Assembly (NCBI GenBank): GCA_005883415.1
Contig: VAWT01000158.1
Location: 1 to 33,117, forward strand
Source: Actinomycetota bacterium
GTDB lineage: Bacteria > Actinomycetota > Thermoleophilia > Solirubrobacterales > Solirubrobacteraceae
Length of the DNA stretch: 33,117 nt
Direction: 5' to 3'
Both the position numbers and the translations under genes were made by a program. Positions 23,063-29,634 of this stretch are shown here, in pieces; the first letter of the stretch is position 1, and every line of letters begins with the position of its first letter. Below the pieces are notes generated by a model. It worked only from the letters and a program-made list of their open reading frames with translations, was not told the origin of the DNA and ran no database searches.

Positions 23063-23069
23063 AGGACAT

Positions 23070-23417
23070 GTGCACGGGTTCGTGCTCGATGCCGACCGGC
23101 TAGCCCAGCTGCGCGTCTTCAGCGACGCCGAGCGCCACGAGATCGCGAAAGGGGCCGCGACCGCCATCACCGCTCAGCTCGACCGACTGGAGCGTGCGCT
23201 CTCAGCTTCCGACCTGGGCACGGCCGCCGATGCTGCACATCGGGCACGCAACGAGACGCTCTTGGTTGGGGCCCGTCAGCTCACAACCGCATTCGCCGAT
23301 TTCGAGCGGGCGGCTCGCGGCGGCGAGCACGAGCTGGCGCGCGAGGCCGCACAGCAGGTGAAGGCCATCTGGCCCGCGGCACAAGCCGCCATCGACCAGA
23401 TTGCAGCCGGAGGCTGA
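23070..23417 (+). CDS. Small Hpt-like protein with a degenerate phosphotransfer motif
   Basis: 115 residues from GTG 23070 (AGGA nearby; TTG 23034 and GTG 23082 are alternatives). All-helical composition, with VLDADRLAQLRVFSD, then LDRLERALSASDLGTAADAAHRARNETLLVGARQLTTAFADFERAAR. This follows the Hpt pattern (long helix, AHxLKGxxxxxGAxxLxxxxxxLExAxR): His57 aligns with the phosphorylated His and VGARQL with the conserved GAxxL. The usual LKG after the His is replaced by ARNE, so phosphotransfer ability is uncertain. Divergent from an orphan response regulator across the structured gap; a phosphorelay partnership is inferred. A 10-bp hairpin follows the stop. Could also be an unrelated helical protein. 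Confidence 0.6.
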   Translation: MHGFVLDADRLAQLRVFSDAERHEIAKGAATAITAQLDRLERALSASDLGTAADAAHRARNETLLVGARQLTTAFADFERAARGGEHELAREAAQQVKAIWPAAQAAIDQIAAGG

Positions 23418-23436
23418 TCACAGTTCGAGGCGCTTA

Positions 23437-23467
23437 GCCGTCGACGAGCTCGAGCAGCGTCGACGGC
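23437..23467. terminator. 10-bp hairpin after the Hpt-like gene
   Basis: GCCGTCGACG (23437-23446) and CGTCGACGGC (23458-23467) pair perfectly over an 11-base loop, 20 bases past the stop at 23417. No T-run follows. It may terminate the Hpt-like transcript or be an operator for the following gene, whose start is 27 bases further on. Confidence 0.5.
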
Positions 23468-23478
23468 GGTGATCGTAA

Positions 23479-23484
23479 TAGCCT
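23479..23484 (+). promoter_or_regulatory. -10-like TAGCCT before the SAM hydrolase gene
   Basis: TAGCCT, within GTAATAGCCT, lies 9 bases before the TTG at 23494, and no Shine-Dalgarno sequence is present. A leaderless start is possible; TTG is a less common leaderless codon, which lowers confidence. Confidence 0.35.
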
Positions 23485-23493
23485 GGCGGCCCG

Positions 23494-24297
23494 TTGAGCG
23501 ACGCGCCGGTGATCACGTTCCTGTCCGACTACGGCCTCGCCGACGGCTTCGCCGGCGTCTGCCACGGCGTGATAGCCACCATTTGCCCGCGGGCGCGGGT
23601 GATCGACATCACGCACGGCGTGCCGCGCCACGACATCCGTGCCGGGGCGCTGATCCTCCGTACCGCGCTTCCCTACGCCCCGGTCGGTGTGCACCTGGCG
23701 GTGGTGGACCCGGACGTCGGCGCCGAACGTCGCGCGGTCGCCCTGCGGCTTACCGACGGGCGCCTACTGGTCGGCCCCGACAACGGCCTGCTGTGGCTCG
23801 CCGCCCAGGACGGGGGCGGCGTCAGCGAGGCGGTCGAGGTCGGAAGCTCCCCTTGGCGACTCGAGCCGGTTTCGGCGACCTTCCACGGCCGCGACATCTT
23901 CGCTCCGGTGGCGGCGCGGCTTGCGGCGGGCGAGGAACTGGCCGACGCGGGACCGCCGTACGACGCGGCTGGGCTGGCCCGTCTCGATCTGCCGACCTCG
24001 CGCCTCGAGGACGGGGTGCTGGTCGCGCACGCCGTGTATGTGGACAGATTCGGCAACATCCAGCTGGACGCCACTCACGACGACCTGTACAACGCCGGGC
24101 TAAGGCTCGGCCACGGGGTGCTGGTCGGCGCGCACGCCGCCCGCTACCTGCGCACGTTCGCGGACGCTCGAGCCGGTGAGCTGCTCGTCTACGAGGACTC
24201 TTCCCAGATGCTCGCGGTGGCCATAAGTCAGGGGAACGCGGCGGAGCGCCTCGTCGTCGTGGCGGGCGACGAGGTGTGGATCAGAGCGCAGCGGTGA
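23494..24297 (+). CDS. S-adenosyl-L-methionine hydrolase / hydroxide adenosyltransferase (DUF62, SalL/duf62 family)
   Basis: 267 residues from TTG 23494 (GTG 23509 is an alternative that begins at MITFLSDYG). Family landmarks: ITFLSDYGLADGFAG (7-21), VIDITHGVPRHDIRAGALIL, HLAVVDPDVGAERRAVAL (68-84), LVGPDNGLLW (92-101), ATFHGRDIFAPVAARL (129-143) and a C-terminal VYVDRFGNIQLDAT. These proteins split SAM into adenosine and methionine using a D-R-H relay that activates water; the catalytic residues correspond to D72, R80 and H131 by my alignment. VDPDVG replaces the usual VDPGVG. Related chlorinases use halide instead of water, but nothing here suggests that. The stop overlaps the birA GTG. Confidence 0.93.
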   Translation: MSDAPVITFLSDYGLADGFAGVCHGVIATICPRARVIDITHGVPRHDIRAGALILRTALPYAPVGVHLAVVDPDVGAERRAVALRLTDGRLLVGPDNGLLWLAAQDGGGVSEAVEVGSSPWRLEPVSATFHGRDIFAPVAARLAAGEELADAGPPYDAAGLARLDLPTSRLEDGVLVAHAVYVDRFGNIQLDATHDDLYNAGLRLGHGVLVGAHAARYLRTFADARAGELLVYEDSSQMLAVAISQGNAAERLVVVAGDEVWIRAQR

Positions 24298-24983
24298 GCG
24301 GTCTCGGAAGTCCGAGGCTGCATCTCCGCCGCACGGACTCAACCAACGAGCGCGCCCGCGAGCTGGCGGCGCTGGGAGCGCCCCATGGCACGCTCGTCAC
24401 CGCGAGCCGACAGACCGCCGGGCGCGGCCGGCAGGGACGGAGCTGGGTGGCGCCGGATGGCCGGGGGCTGCTCTGCTCGCTTCTGTTGCGCGACCCGCCC
24501 CGGCTGCTGCCGCTGGCGGCAGGCGTGGCGGTGGCCTCGGTGGTCGGCGTCCCGGCCCTCGTCAAGTGGCCAAACGATGTCTTGGTCGATGGCCGCAAGG
24601 TCGCGGGGATCCTCGTCGAGGGCCGCCCGCAGGAGCGCTGGGCAGTGGTGGGGATAGGGCTGAACGTCGCGCTGCAGCCCGAGGACTTCCCGCCGGAGCT
24701 GCGAGAGACGGCGGGCACGCTGGGCCAGGGGCCGGAAGCGATCGAACCCACGCTCGAGCGGCTGCTCGAGGCACTCGAGCATTGGATCACGGCGTCGCCG
24801 GAGGATGTGCTGGAGGCGTTCCGGACCCGGGACGCCCTGCTCGGGCGGGCCATTCGGTGGGCGGGCGGCGAGGGCCGCGCGGCGGGAGTCGACCCCGAGG
24901 GCCGGCTAATGGTGCAAACGCGTCAAGGAAGGATGACGCTGGAGGCCGGCGAGGTGCATCTGGTCCCGAGCACTGGGACATAG
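24294..24983 (+). CDS. birA: Biotin-[acetyl-CoA-carboxylase] ligase BirA (no DNA-binding domain)
   Basis: 229 residues from the GTG that overlaps the previous stop (GTGA). Motifs: DSTN (15-18), biotinyl-AMP loop GRGRQGRSW (43-51), LLLRDPP, KWPNDVLVDGRKVAGILVE (91-109), VGIGLNV, and the small C-terminal SH3-like domain (GRAAGVDPEGRLMVQTRQGRMTLEAGEVHLV). It attaches biotin to carboxylases such as propionyl- or acetyl-CoA carboxylase, which connects functionally with the methylmalonyl-CoA epimerase elsewhere in the window. The N-terminal winged helix of E. coli BirA is absent, so it is a group I ligase without repressor function. Its stop lies in a shared hairpin with the convergent helicase stop. 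Confidence 0.94.
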   Translation: MSGLGSPRLHLRRTDSTNERARELAALGAPHGTLVTASRQTAGRGRQGRSWVAPDGRGLLCSLLLRDPPRLLPLAAGVAVASVVGVPALVKWPNDVLVDGRKVAGILVEGRPQERWAVVGIGLNVALQPEDFPPELRETAGTLGQGPEAIEPTLERLLEALEHWITASPEDVLEAFRTRDALLGRAIRWAGGEGRAAGVDPEGRLMVQTRQGRMTLEAGEVHLVPSTGT

Positions 24984-25012
24984 GTCCCCATCTTGGGAAC
25001 TAATCTCCCAGT
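24972..25012. terminator. Bidirectional hairpin holding both the birA and helicase stop codons
   Basis: Outer stem ACTGGGA (24972-24978) with TCCCAGT (25006-25012); inner stem TAGGTCCC (24981-24988) with GGGAACTA (24995-25002), one mismatch; loop CATCTT. The birA TAG (24981-24983) and the helicase stop (25000-25002) sit symmetrically in the two arms. The 41-base structure lies at a convergent junction with a 16-base gap, so it is a good candidate for a two-way terminator despite lacking a long T-run. Confidence 0.65.
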
Positions 25013-27540
25013 AGCTTGGGGTGCTCCGGAGCCCCCTCCCCCGGGGCGTCGCCATCGGTGGTGGCCTCTCGCTCGGGGGCGTCGACGTCGCCGGCGCCTG
25101 CCCCATTGCTCTGGGTGCTCGCCTGCAGCTCGACCGGCGCCGCGCCGTCGCCGGCTGCGCCCTTCCGGCGTCGGCGCCCCTTGCCGCCGCTGCGCCGACC
25201 CTTGGGGAAGTTGCGCAAGAGCTCCCGGGCCAGCGCCGCCGGCTTGCGGGCCAGCCGCGTCCGGGCCCCGCGCAGCGCCTCCTCAGCCTCCGGGGTGTGA
25301 GCCAGCGCCGCCGCCAGCAGCGCCGCCGACAGGCGCCGGTCCTCTTTGCGCGCCGCGTGCACGAGTCGCCGGGCGTTGCGAGCGTGGGCGGGTCCGCTCG
25401 AGTTGACCAGCAGGCCTAGCAGGCGCTTGGTCTCCGGCCACCGCTGAACCGCATATTCCTCGTGCACCTCGCGCGTGTACTCGGCCATCCGCCAGATCCA
25501 TGCGTTGGCCTGATCGCGACGTCCGATCCTACGCTCGGCCAGCGCCTGGAGCATGATCTTGACCCCCTCGCGGCGCTCGTCGCGCGGCCAGGCGGCCATG
25601 ATGTCGATCGCCGTGTCGAACGCCTCGGGGTCCTTGCTGGCTGCGATCTCCTGAAGCGCTCGCAGCCGCAGCTGGGTGTGGCGGTTTCGCTGGACGGCGG
25701 TCAGCAAGAACCGGCGCTTGAGCTCCCCGCCGCGGTCGAAGTGGAGCATGGCCTTCGCCCGGCGCCAGCCGTTGGGAGCCACACGGGCGCCCGCCAGCGC
25801 TGCCCAGACGTGCTGCTCGCCATAGTCGAGGTGTTCGACCGCGATCCGCCACAGCTCGCGCTCGAATACCTCGGCACGGCGCTCAGGGTCGGGCGTAACC
25901 GGTAGGACGCGCCGCTCGACCCGGACCCGGCGGCCGCGGCCACGGCGGACGGGGCCGACCACGATCGCCCCGCCGCGATAGACGTCGCGGTCGAGCAGCG
26001 AGTGCAGCGTGACCACCGGGTCATCGTGCTTGGTCGCGGGGTGGACGAAGTCCACCACGATCCCGGCCTCCTTGCCCGGCGCGCGGCGGGTGACCCGGCC
26101 GACCCGCTGCTGGTAGACGCGCCTGGATGCCGTCGGAGCAAGGTGCATGCAGATCGTCGCCCGTGGGCTGTTCCACCCCTCCGCCAGGAGCATGGCATTT
26201 ACCAGCACGTCGATCTTTCCGGACTCGTAGTCGGCAAGAATCCGCGCCAGCTGGCGCTTGGGAGTCTCGCCGGACACGGCCTGGGCCTTGAGCCCCAGTT
26301 CACGGAAGGCTTTGGCCACGTTGTTGGCGTGGCGTACGCCTGCCGCGTACACCACCCCTGGCACACCGTTGAAGCGCGTCTTGTACAGATCGGCGACGGC
26401 CATGTTGAAGGGCGTTTGATCCAGCAGCTCGGCCAGCATCTCCTGGTCGAACTCGGTGTCAACTTCTCCTCTGCGCAACGGCACCTTGGCGATCGTCCGC
26501 ACCCCCGGACCCGGTGGGATGCGGATGCACCGAAGCGGAGCGATCACCCCGCGCCGGGCCGCCTGGGCCAGGTCAAAGCGGGAGGTCTGGGTGGGAAACA
26601 GATCCGTGACGTGGCGGGCGATCAGCGCCCCGGTGGCCGTCATGCCGATGAAGATCGGGTCGGACCAGCGGCGGATGGCGCCGGAGGTCTTCTCTCCCAG
26701 CGCCGTGTGGGCCTCGTCGCAGATCACGATCGTGTAGGCCTCGGAGATCTTGCCCGCGTTGCGGACGAACCACTGGTAGGTCTCCACGGTCACCGGACCG
26801 ACCACGTTCTCCGGATTGCCGGCGCCGTTGAGCAGCGGCGCGTGGATCCGCTCGCGATAGCCACGGTCGCGTAGCTCGCCGTTGAACTGGTCGACGAGGT
26901 TGCGGCGGTGGGTAAGGATCAGGATTCCCCCCGTGCGCGACGCCTCGACGAACCCCAGCGCGGCGACGGTCTTGCCCGCCCCGGTCGCGTGCTCGAACCA
27001 GAACCGGCGAGCGGCGTTCGGGTCCTCGGGCGCGTCAACAAGCTGGACGTCTTCGTCCAGCTCGGAGTCGTCCTGCCAGTCGAGTGGCTCCTCGTCCTCG
27101 TCGCCGTTCTCTTCGAGCTCCGAGTCCTCCTCACCAGGGATGGCGGCCGAGGCCAGCTGCGCGGGCTCGAGCGCAGGCCCCGCTCCGTTGCCACCTGAGG
27201 TTCCGTTTCGCTGGGCCTCGGCCAGAAGCGCAGTCAGCGTGCCCGACAGCGCATCGACCTGATGGGCCGACAGCACCGTTCCGTCGGCCAGATGTGGCTC
27301 GTCTTCAGAGAGCAGCCGCTCGAGGCCGAGCAGCAACGAGAATCGGCGGCGCCACTCGATCGAGGGCTGTCTGGCGCCGCCGTCCAGCTCCGCCAGCGCA
27401 GCGTCGAAGGCCGTGCGGCGAGGGCCGCCAGGGGCTAGTGCGTCCTCGAGGCTTTCGCCCTCGTAGACGAAGTTCTCACGCGTGAACAATTCCGCGCGCG
27501 CGATCGCGGCAGGAGTTGGAAACGGGGCGGAAACACCCAT
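25000..27540 (-). CDS. Large SF2 DEAH-type helicase with an acidic insertion and a charged C-terminal tail
   Basis: 846 residues from ATG 27540. Helicase core: VLSAHQVDAL (89-97, Q-motif-like), Walker A HATGAGKT (184-191), ILTHRRNLVDQF (Ia), VETYQWF, ICDEAH (273-278), GMTATG (299-304), RecA2 motifs GVVYAAGVRHANNVA, VNAMLLAEGWNSPRA and QQRVGRVTRR (477-486). Residues 112-175 between the Q-like motif and Walker A are a very acidic low-complexity stretch. After the core come helical repeat-like regions and a tail that is first strongly basic (KGRRSGGKGRRRRKG) and then acidic. An ATP-dependent DNA or RNA remodeller; no restriction or defence partner adjoins, so it is a solitary helicase of unknown job. 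Confidence 0.88.
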   Translation of the reverse strand: MGVSAPFPTPAAIARAELFTRENFVYEGESLEDALAPGGPRRTAFDAALAELDGGARQPSIEWRRRFSLLLGLERLLSEDEPHLADGTVLSAHQVDALSGTLTALLAEAQRNGTSGGNGAGPALEPAQLASAAIPGEEDSELEENGDEDEEPLDWQDDSELDEDVQLVDAPEDPNAARRFWFEHATGAGKTVAALGFVEASRTGGILILTHRRNLVDQFNGELRDRGYRERIHAPLLNGAGNPENVVGPVTVETYQWFVRNAGKISEAYTIVICDEAHTALGEKTSGAIRRWSDPIFIGMTATGALIARHVTDLFPTQTSRFDLAQAARRGVIAPLRCIRIPPGPGVRTIAKVPLRRGEVDTEFDQEMLAELLDQTPFNMAVADLYKTRFNGVPGVVYAAGVRHANNVAKAFRELGLKAQAVSGETPKRQLARILADYESGKIDVLVNAMLLAEGWNSPRATICMHLAPTASRRVYQQRVGRVTRRAPGKEAGIVVDFVHPATKHDDPVVTLHSLLDRDVYRGGAIVVGPVRRGRGRRVRVERRVLPVTPDPERRAEVFERELWRIAVEHLDYGEQHVWAALAGARVAPNGWRRAKAMLHFDRGGELKRRFLLTAVQRNRHTQLRLRALQEIAASKDPEAFDTAIDIMAAWPRDERREGVKIMLQALAERRIGRRDQANAWIWRMAEYTREVHEEYAVQRWPETKRLLGLLVNSSGPAHARNARRLVHAARKEDRRLSAALLAAALAHTPEAEEALRGARTRLARKPAALARELLRNFPKGRRSGGKGRRRRKGAAGDGAAPVELQASTQSNGAGAGDVDAPEREATTDGDAPGEGAPEHPKLLGD

Positions 27541-27661
27541 GGAATCAAGAAAGTGCGTCTGGATGACGAGCCGGCGCAGAACGGCGAGGCGGCTCAGGGG
27601 CGCCCGGCTAAGCCGAGCGGGCGAGGGGTCCTCAGAAGCGGTTTCCCCCTCGGCCCTCAGG

Positions 27662-27706
27662 CTTGAGGATAGCGGTTATTTAAGCAAAACAAAGGAAATG
27701 CAAACC
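27662..27706. promoter_or_regulatory. AT-rich island between the divergent helicase and GNAT genes
   Basis: The 203-base gap contains a patch (GGTTATTTAAGCAAAACAAA and flanks) that is the most AT-rich stretch in the window, about 40-80 bases before the GNAT start and 120-165 before the helicase start. No well-spaced -35/-10 pair stands out. It probably contains the promoters of one or both genes; the rest of the gap is GC-rich and unremarkable. Confidence 0.35.
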
Positions 27707-27743
27707 GGCGGCCTCTGGGCGCCTTCTGTCAAGCTGTCTCCAG

Positions 27744-28181
27744 ATGTCGGTGGTCTCCTATCAGGTCCGCCGCGCCCGCGGAAACGACGAGATGCAAGAG
27801 GCGCTCGCGCTCAGGCGCGAGGTCTTCTGCAGGGAGCAAGGCGTCCCCGAATTCGAGGAGCTCGACGGTCGGGACCCCGAAGGCATTCATCTAGTGGCGG
27901 TCACCGACGGGGAACTCGTCGGGACTTGCCGGCTACTGCACGTGGGCCATACCGTCCAGTTCAGCCGGCTGGCGGTACGAACCGATGCGCGACGTCGGGG
28001 AATCGCGACCAAGCTGCTCGAGCTCGCAGACGCCGAGAGCCGGGCTCTGGGGGCCAAGCGTTTGGTCCTCCACGCCCAGACGTACGCGCAGGGGCTGTAC
28101 GAGGGGGTCGGCTATCGGCCCCGCGGCAAGGTGTTCGTCGAAGCCGGGATCGAGCACGTGGCGATGGAGAAAGTGCTCTAA
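27744..28181 (+). CDS. GNAT-family N-acetyltransferase (YjcF/ElaA-like)
   Basis: 145 residues from ATG 27744. GNAT fold: VFCREQGVPEFEELDGRDPEGIHLVAV (28-54, typical of the YjcF/ElaA group), VGTCRLL, then motif A FSRLAVRTDARRRGIATKLLELAD (73-96) with the acetyl-CoA pyrophosphate loop RRRGIA, and motif B KRLVLHAQTYAQGLYEGVGYRPRGKVFVEAGIEHVAMEKVL. It transfers an acetyl group from acetyl-CoA to an unknown amine. There are no clear operon partners, but galT follows after 17 bases and is likely co-transcribed. Family sure, substrate unknown. Confidence 0.93.
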   Translation: MSVVSYQVRRARGNDEMQEALALRREVFCREQGVPEFEELDGRDPEGIHLVAVTDGELVGTCRLLHVGHTVQFSRLAVRTDARRRGIATKLLELADAESRALGAKRLVLHAQTYAQGLYEGVGYRPRGKVFVEAGIEHVAMEKVL

Positions 28182-28198
28182 GTGGCCACCAGGGAGCT

Positions 28199-29221
28199 CT
28201 GATCGAGGACGCGTCGCCCGAGCTGCGGATTGACCCGCTCAGCGGCCACCGAGCGATCATCGCCGGCGCGCGGGCAGGCCGCCCTGGGGGGGAGCTGAGC
28301 GCGGAACCACCGCAGCCGCTTGATCGAGAGACCGATCCGTTCGCCGAAGGACACGAGGACCGCACCCCACCCGAGCTGTATGCGGTGCGCCCGGACGGAG
28401 GTGCGCCCAATTCACCGGGATGGAGGGTGCGGGTGGTGCCAAACCTCTACCCGGCGCTGAAGCCGGCGGCGGACGGCGATGCGGCGCAGGAACCGCAGCC
28501 CCGCCCCGGCGCCAACGCGGCCCGCGACCTGTTCTGGGCCGCTCCTGCCCTGGGCGCGCACGAGGTGATCGTCAACGCCCCCCACCCGGTGATGTCGCTT
28601 GCTGAACTCGAGGTCGAGCAGGTCGAGTGCGCGGTCGATGTGTGGCGCGAGCGTATGCGCGCTCACCAGGACGCCGCCTACGTCCATCTGATCGTCAACG
28701 AGCGGCCCGAGGCTGGGGCGTCGCTTCCGCACAGTCACGCCCAGCTCTACGCACTCGACTTCGTGCCCGCTGCCGTGGCCCGTGAGCGTGAGCGGTTCGC
28801 CGCCTATGCCACCCGCACGATGGGCGGAAACCTGCTCGCCGACCTCGTCCAAGAGGAGGTTCGAGCCCGCGCGCGGATCATCGCGATCGACGAGGAAACG
28901 GTGTTGATGGCTCCATTTGGCGCCCGCGTCCCCTACCAGCTGATGATCGCCCCGCGGGTCTCGAGGATGCGCTTCGAGGATCCGGGCCCCAGCGGCGCGG
29001 CGATGATTCGCGAGGCGCTCCGTCGGCTAGCGCTCCGACTCGGCTCGAGCCCTCCGCTGAACCTCTGGATCCGGACGGCGCCCCGCGGCAGCGAGCAGTA
29101 CTGCTGGCGGATCGACATCCTTCCGCGTCTGACCTATCTGGCGGGACTCGAGCTGGGCGCCGGAGTCGACCTCAATGTCGTCGCGCCCGAGCGGGTGGCC
29201 GCTGAGCTGCGGGACCAGTGA
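28199..29221 (+). CDS. galT: Galactose-1-phosphate uridylyltransferase-like (GalT/HIT superfamily), apparent CTG start
   Basis: About 340 residues. Homology starts at ASPELRIDPLSGHRAIIAGARAGRP, but the frame has no ATG, GTG or TTG close to this point. The best start is CTG 28199, overlapping the TGA of a six-codon mini-frame (GTG 28182 to TGA 28202), with AGGGAG just upstream; ATC 28202 is the other option. Key residues: HEDRTPPELYAVRP, VRVVPNLYPAL, HEVIVNAPHP, and the nucleotidyl-transfer triad LPHSHAQLYALD (H178-S-H180-A-Q182). The family's metal-binding CPFCPG before xEDRTPPE is here DPFAEGHEDRTPPE, so the Cys pair is lost. It probably interconverts sugar-1-phosphate and NDP-sugar; a related adenylyltransferase is possible. 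GTGA overlap with dtd. Confidence 0.85.
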   Translation: MIEDASPELRIDPLSGHRAIIAGARAGRPGGELSAEPPQPLDRETDPFAEGHEDRTPPELYAVRPDGGAPNSPGWRVRVVPNLYPALKPAADGDAAQEPQPRPGANAARDLFWAAPALGAHEVIVNAPHPVMSLAELEVEQVECAVDVWRERMRAHQDAAYVHLIVNERPEAGASLPHSHAQLYALDFVPAAVARERERFAAYATRTMGGNLLADLVQEEVRARARIIAIDEETVLMAPFGARVPYQLMIAPRVSRMRFEDPGPSGAAMIREALRRLALRLGSSPPLNLWIRTAPRGSEQYCWRIDILPRLTYLAGLELGAGVDLNVVAPERVAAELRDQ

Positions 29222-29634
29222 GGGCGCTCGTCCAGCGGGTCAGCCGCGCGTCGGTGAGAGTCCAGGGCCAGACCGTGGCCGAGATCGGTGCCGGGCTGCT
29301 GGTGTTGCTGGGGGTGGCGCGCGAGGATACGGTCGCCGATGCCCAATGGCTCGCGAAGAAGGTGAGCGCGCTGCGGATCTTCCCCGACTTCGCCGGCCGT
29401 ATGAACGAGCCCCTGGGAGACCGCGAGGTGCTGTGCGTCAGCCAGTTCACGCTCTACGGCGACCCTCGTCGTGGGAACCGTCCGAGCTACGTCGAGGCCG
29501 CGCCGCCCGAGCTGGCCGAGGCTCTATACCGGCATTTCTGCGAGTTGCTGGGCGCGCGGCGCGGTGTGTTCGGAGCGATGATGGCGGTCGAGCTCGTCAA
29601 CGACGGGCCGGTGACGCTGCTGATTGAACGTTGA
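29218..29634 (+). CDS. dtd: D-aminoacyl-tRNA deacylase Dtd
   Basis: 138 residues from the GTG overlapping the galT stop. Complete family pattern: MRALVQRVSRASVRV, IGAGLLVLLGVAREDT, LAKKVSALRIFPDFAGRMNEPLGD, the catalytic SQFTLYGDPRRGNRPSY (75-91) and the chirality-proofreading Gly-Pro near the end, NDGPVTLLIE. It removes D-amino acids (and glycine) mischarged on tRNA, keeping proteins L-only. Length slightly below the usual 145. The stop TGA overlaps the TTG of the following methyltransferase (TTGA). Confidence 0.97.
   Translation: MRALVQRVSRASVRVQGQTVAEIGAGLLVLLGVAREDTVADAQWLAKKVSALRIFPDFAGRMNEPLGDREVLCVSQFTLYGDPRRGNRPSYVEAAPPELAEALYRHFCELLGARRGVFGAMMAVELVNDGPVTLLIER

Larger units (their letters stand above)
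22614..23069. other. 456-base structured non-coding region between the response regulator and the Hpt-like gene
   Basis: No reading frame here has recognisable homology. It holds at least five inverted repeats in series (22696-22737, 22745-22762, 22829-22852, 22875-22898, 22907-22923) and two 31-bp direct repeats. A TAGACT hexamer lies on the minus strand (about 22630-22635), some 16 bases before the regulator ATG. The array may be a cis-regulatory region, a structured leader RNA or an unannotated ncRNA; sequence alone cannot separate these. Confidence 0.55.

Noticed and set aside
27482-28198. Long N-terminal extension of the galT frame (579 codons in all)
   Set aside because: It runs over the GNAT gene in another frame and has Arg/Gly/Pro-rich shadow composition; conserved GalT sequence begins only after 28199.
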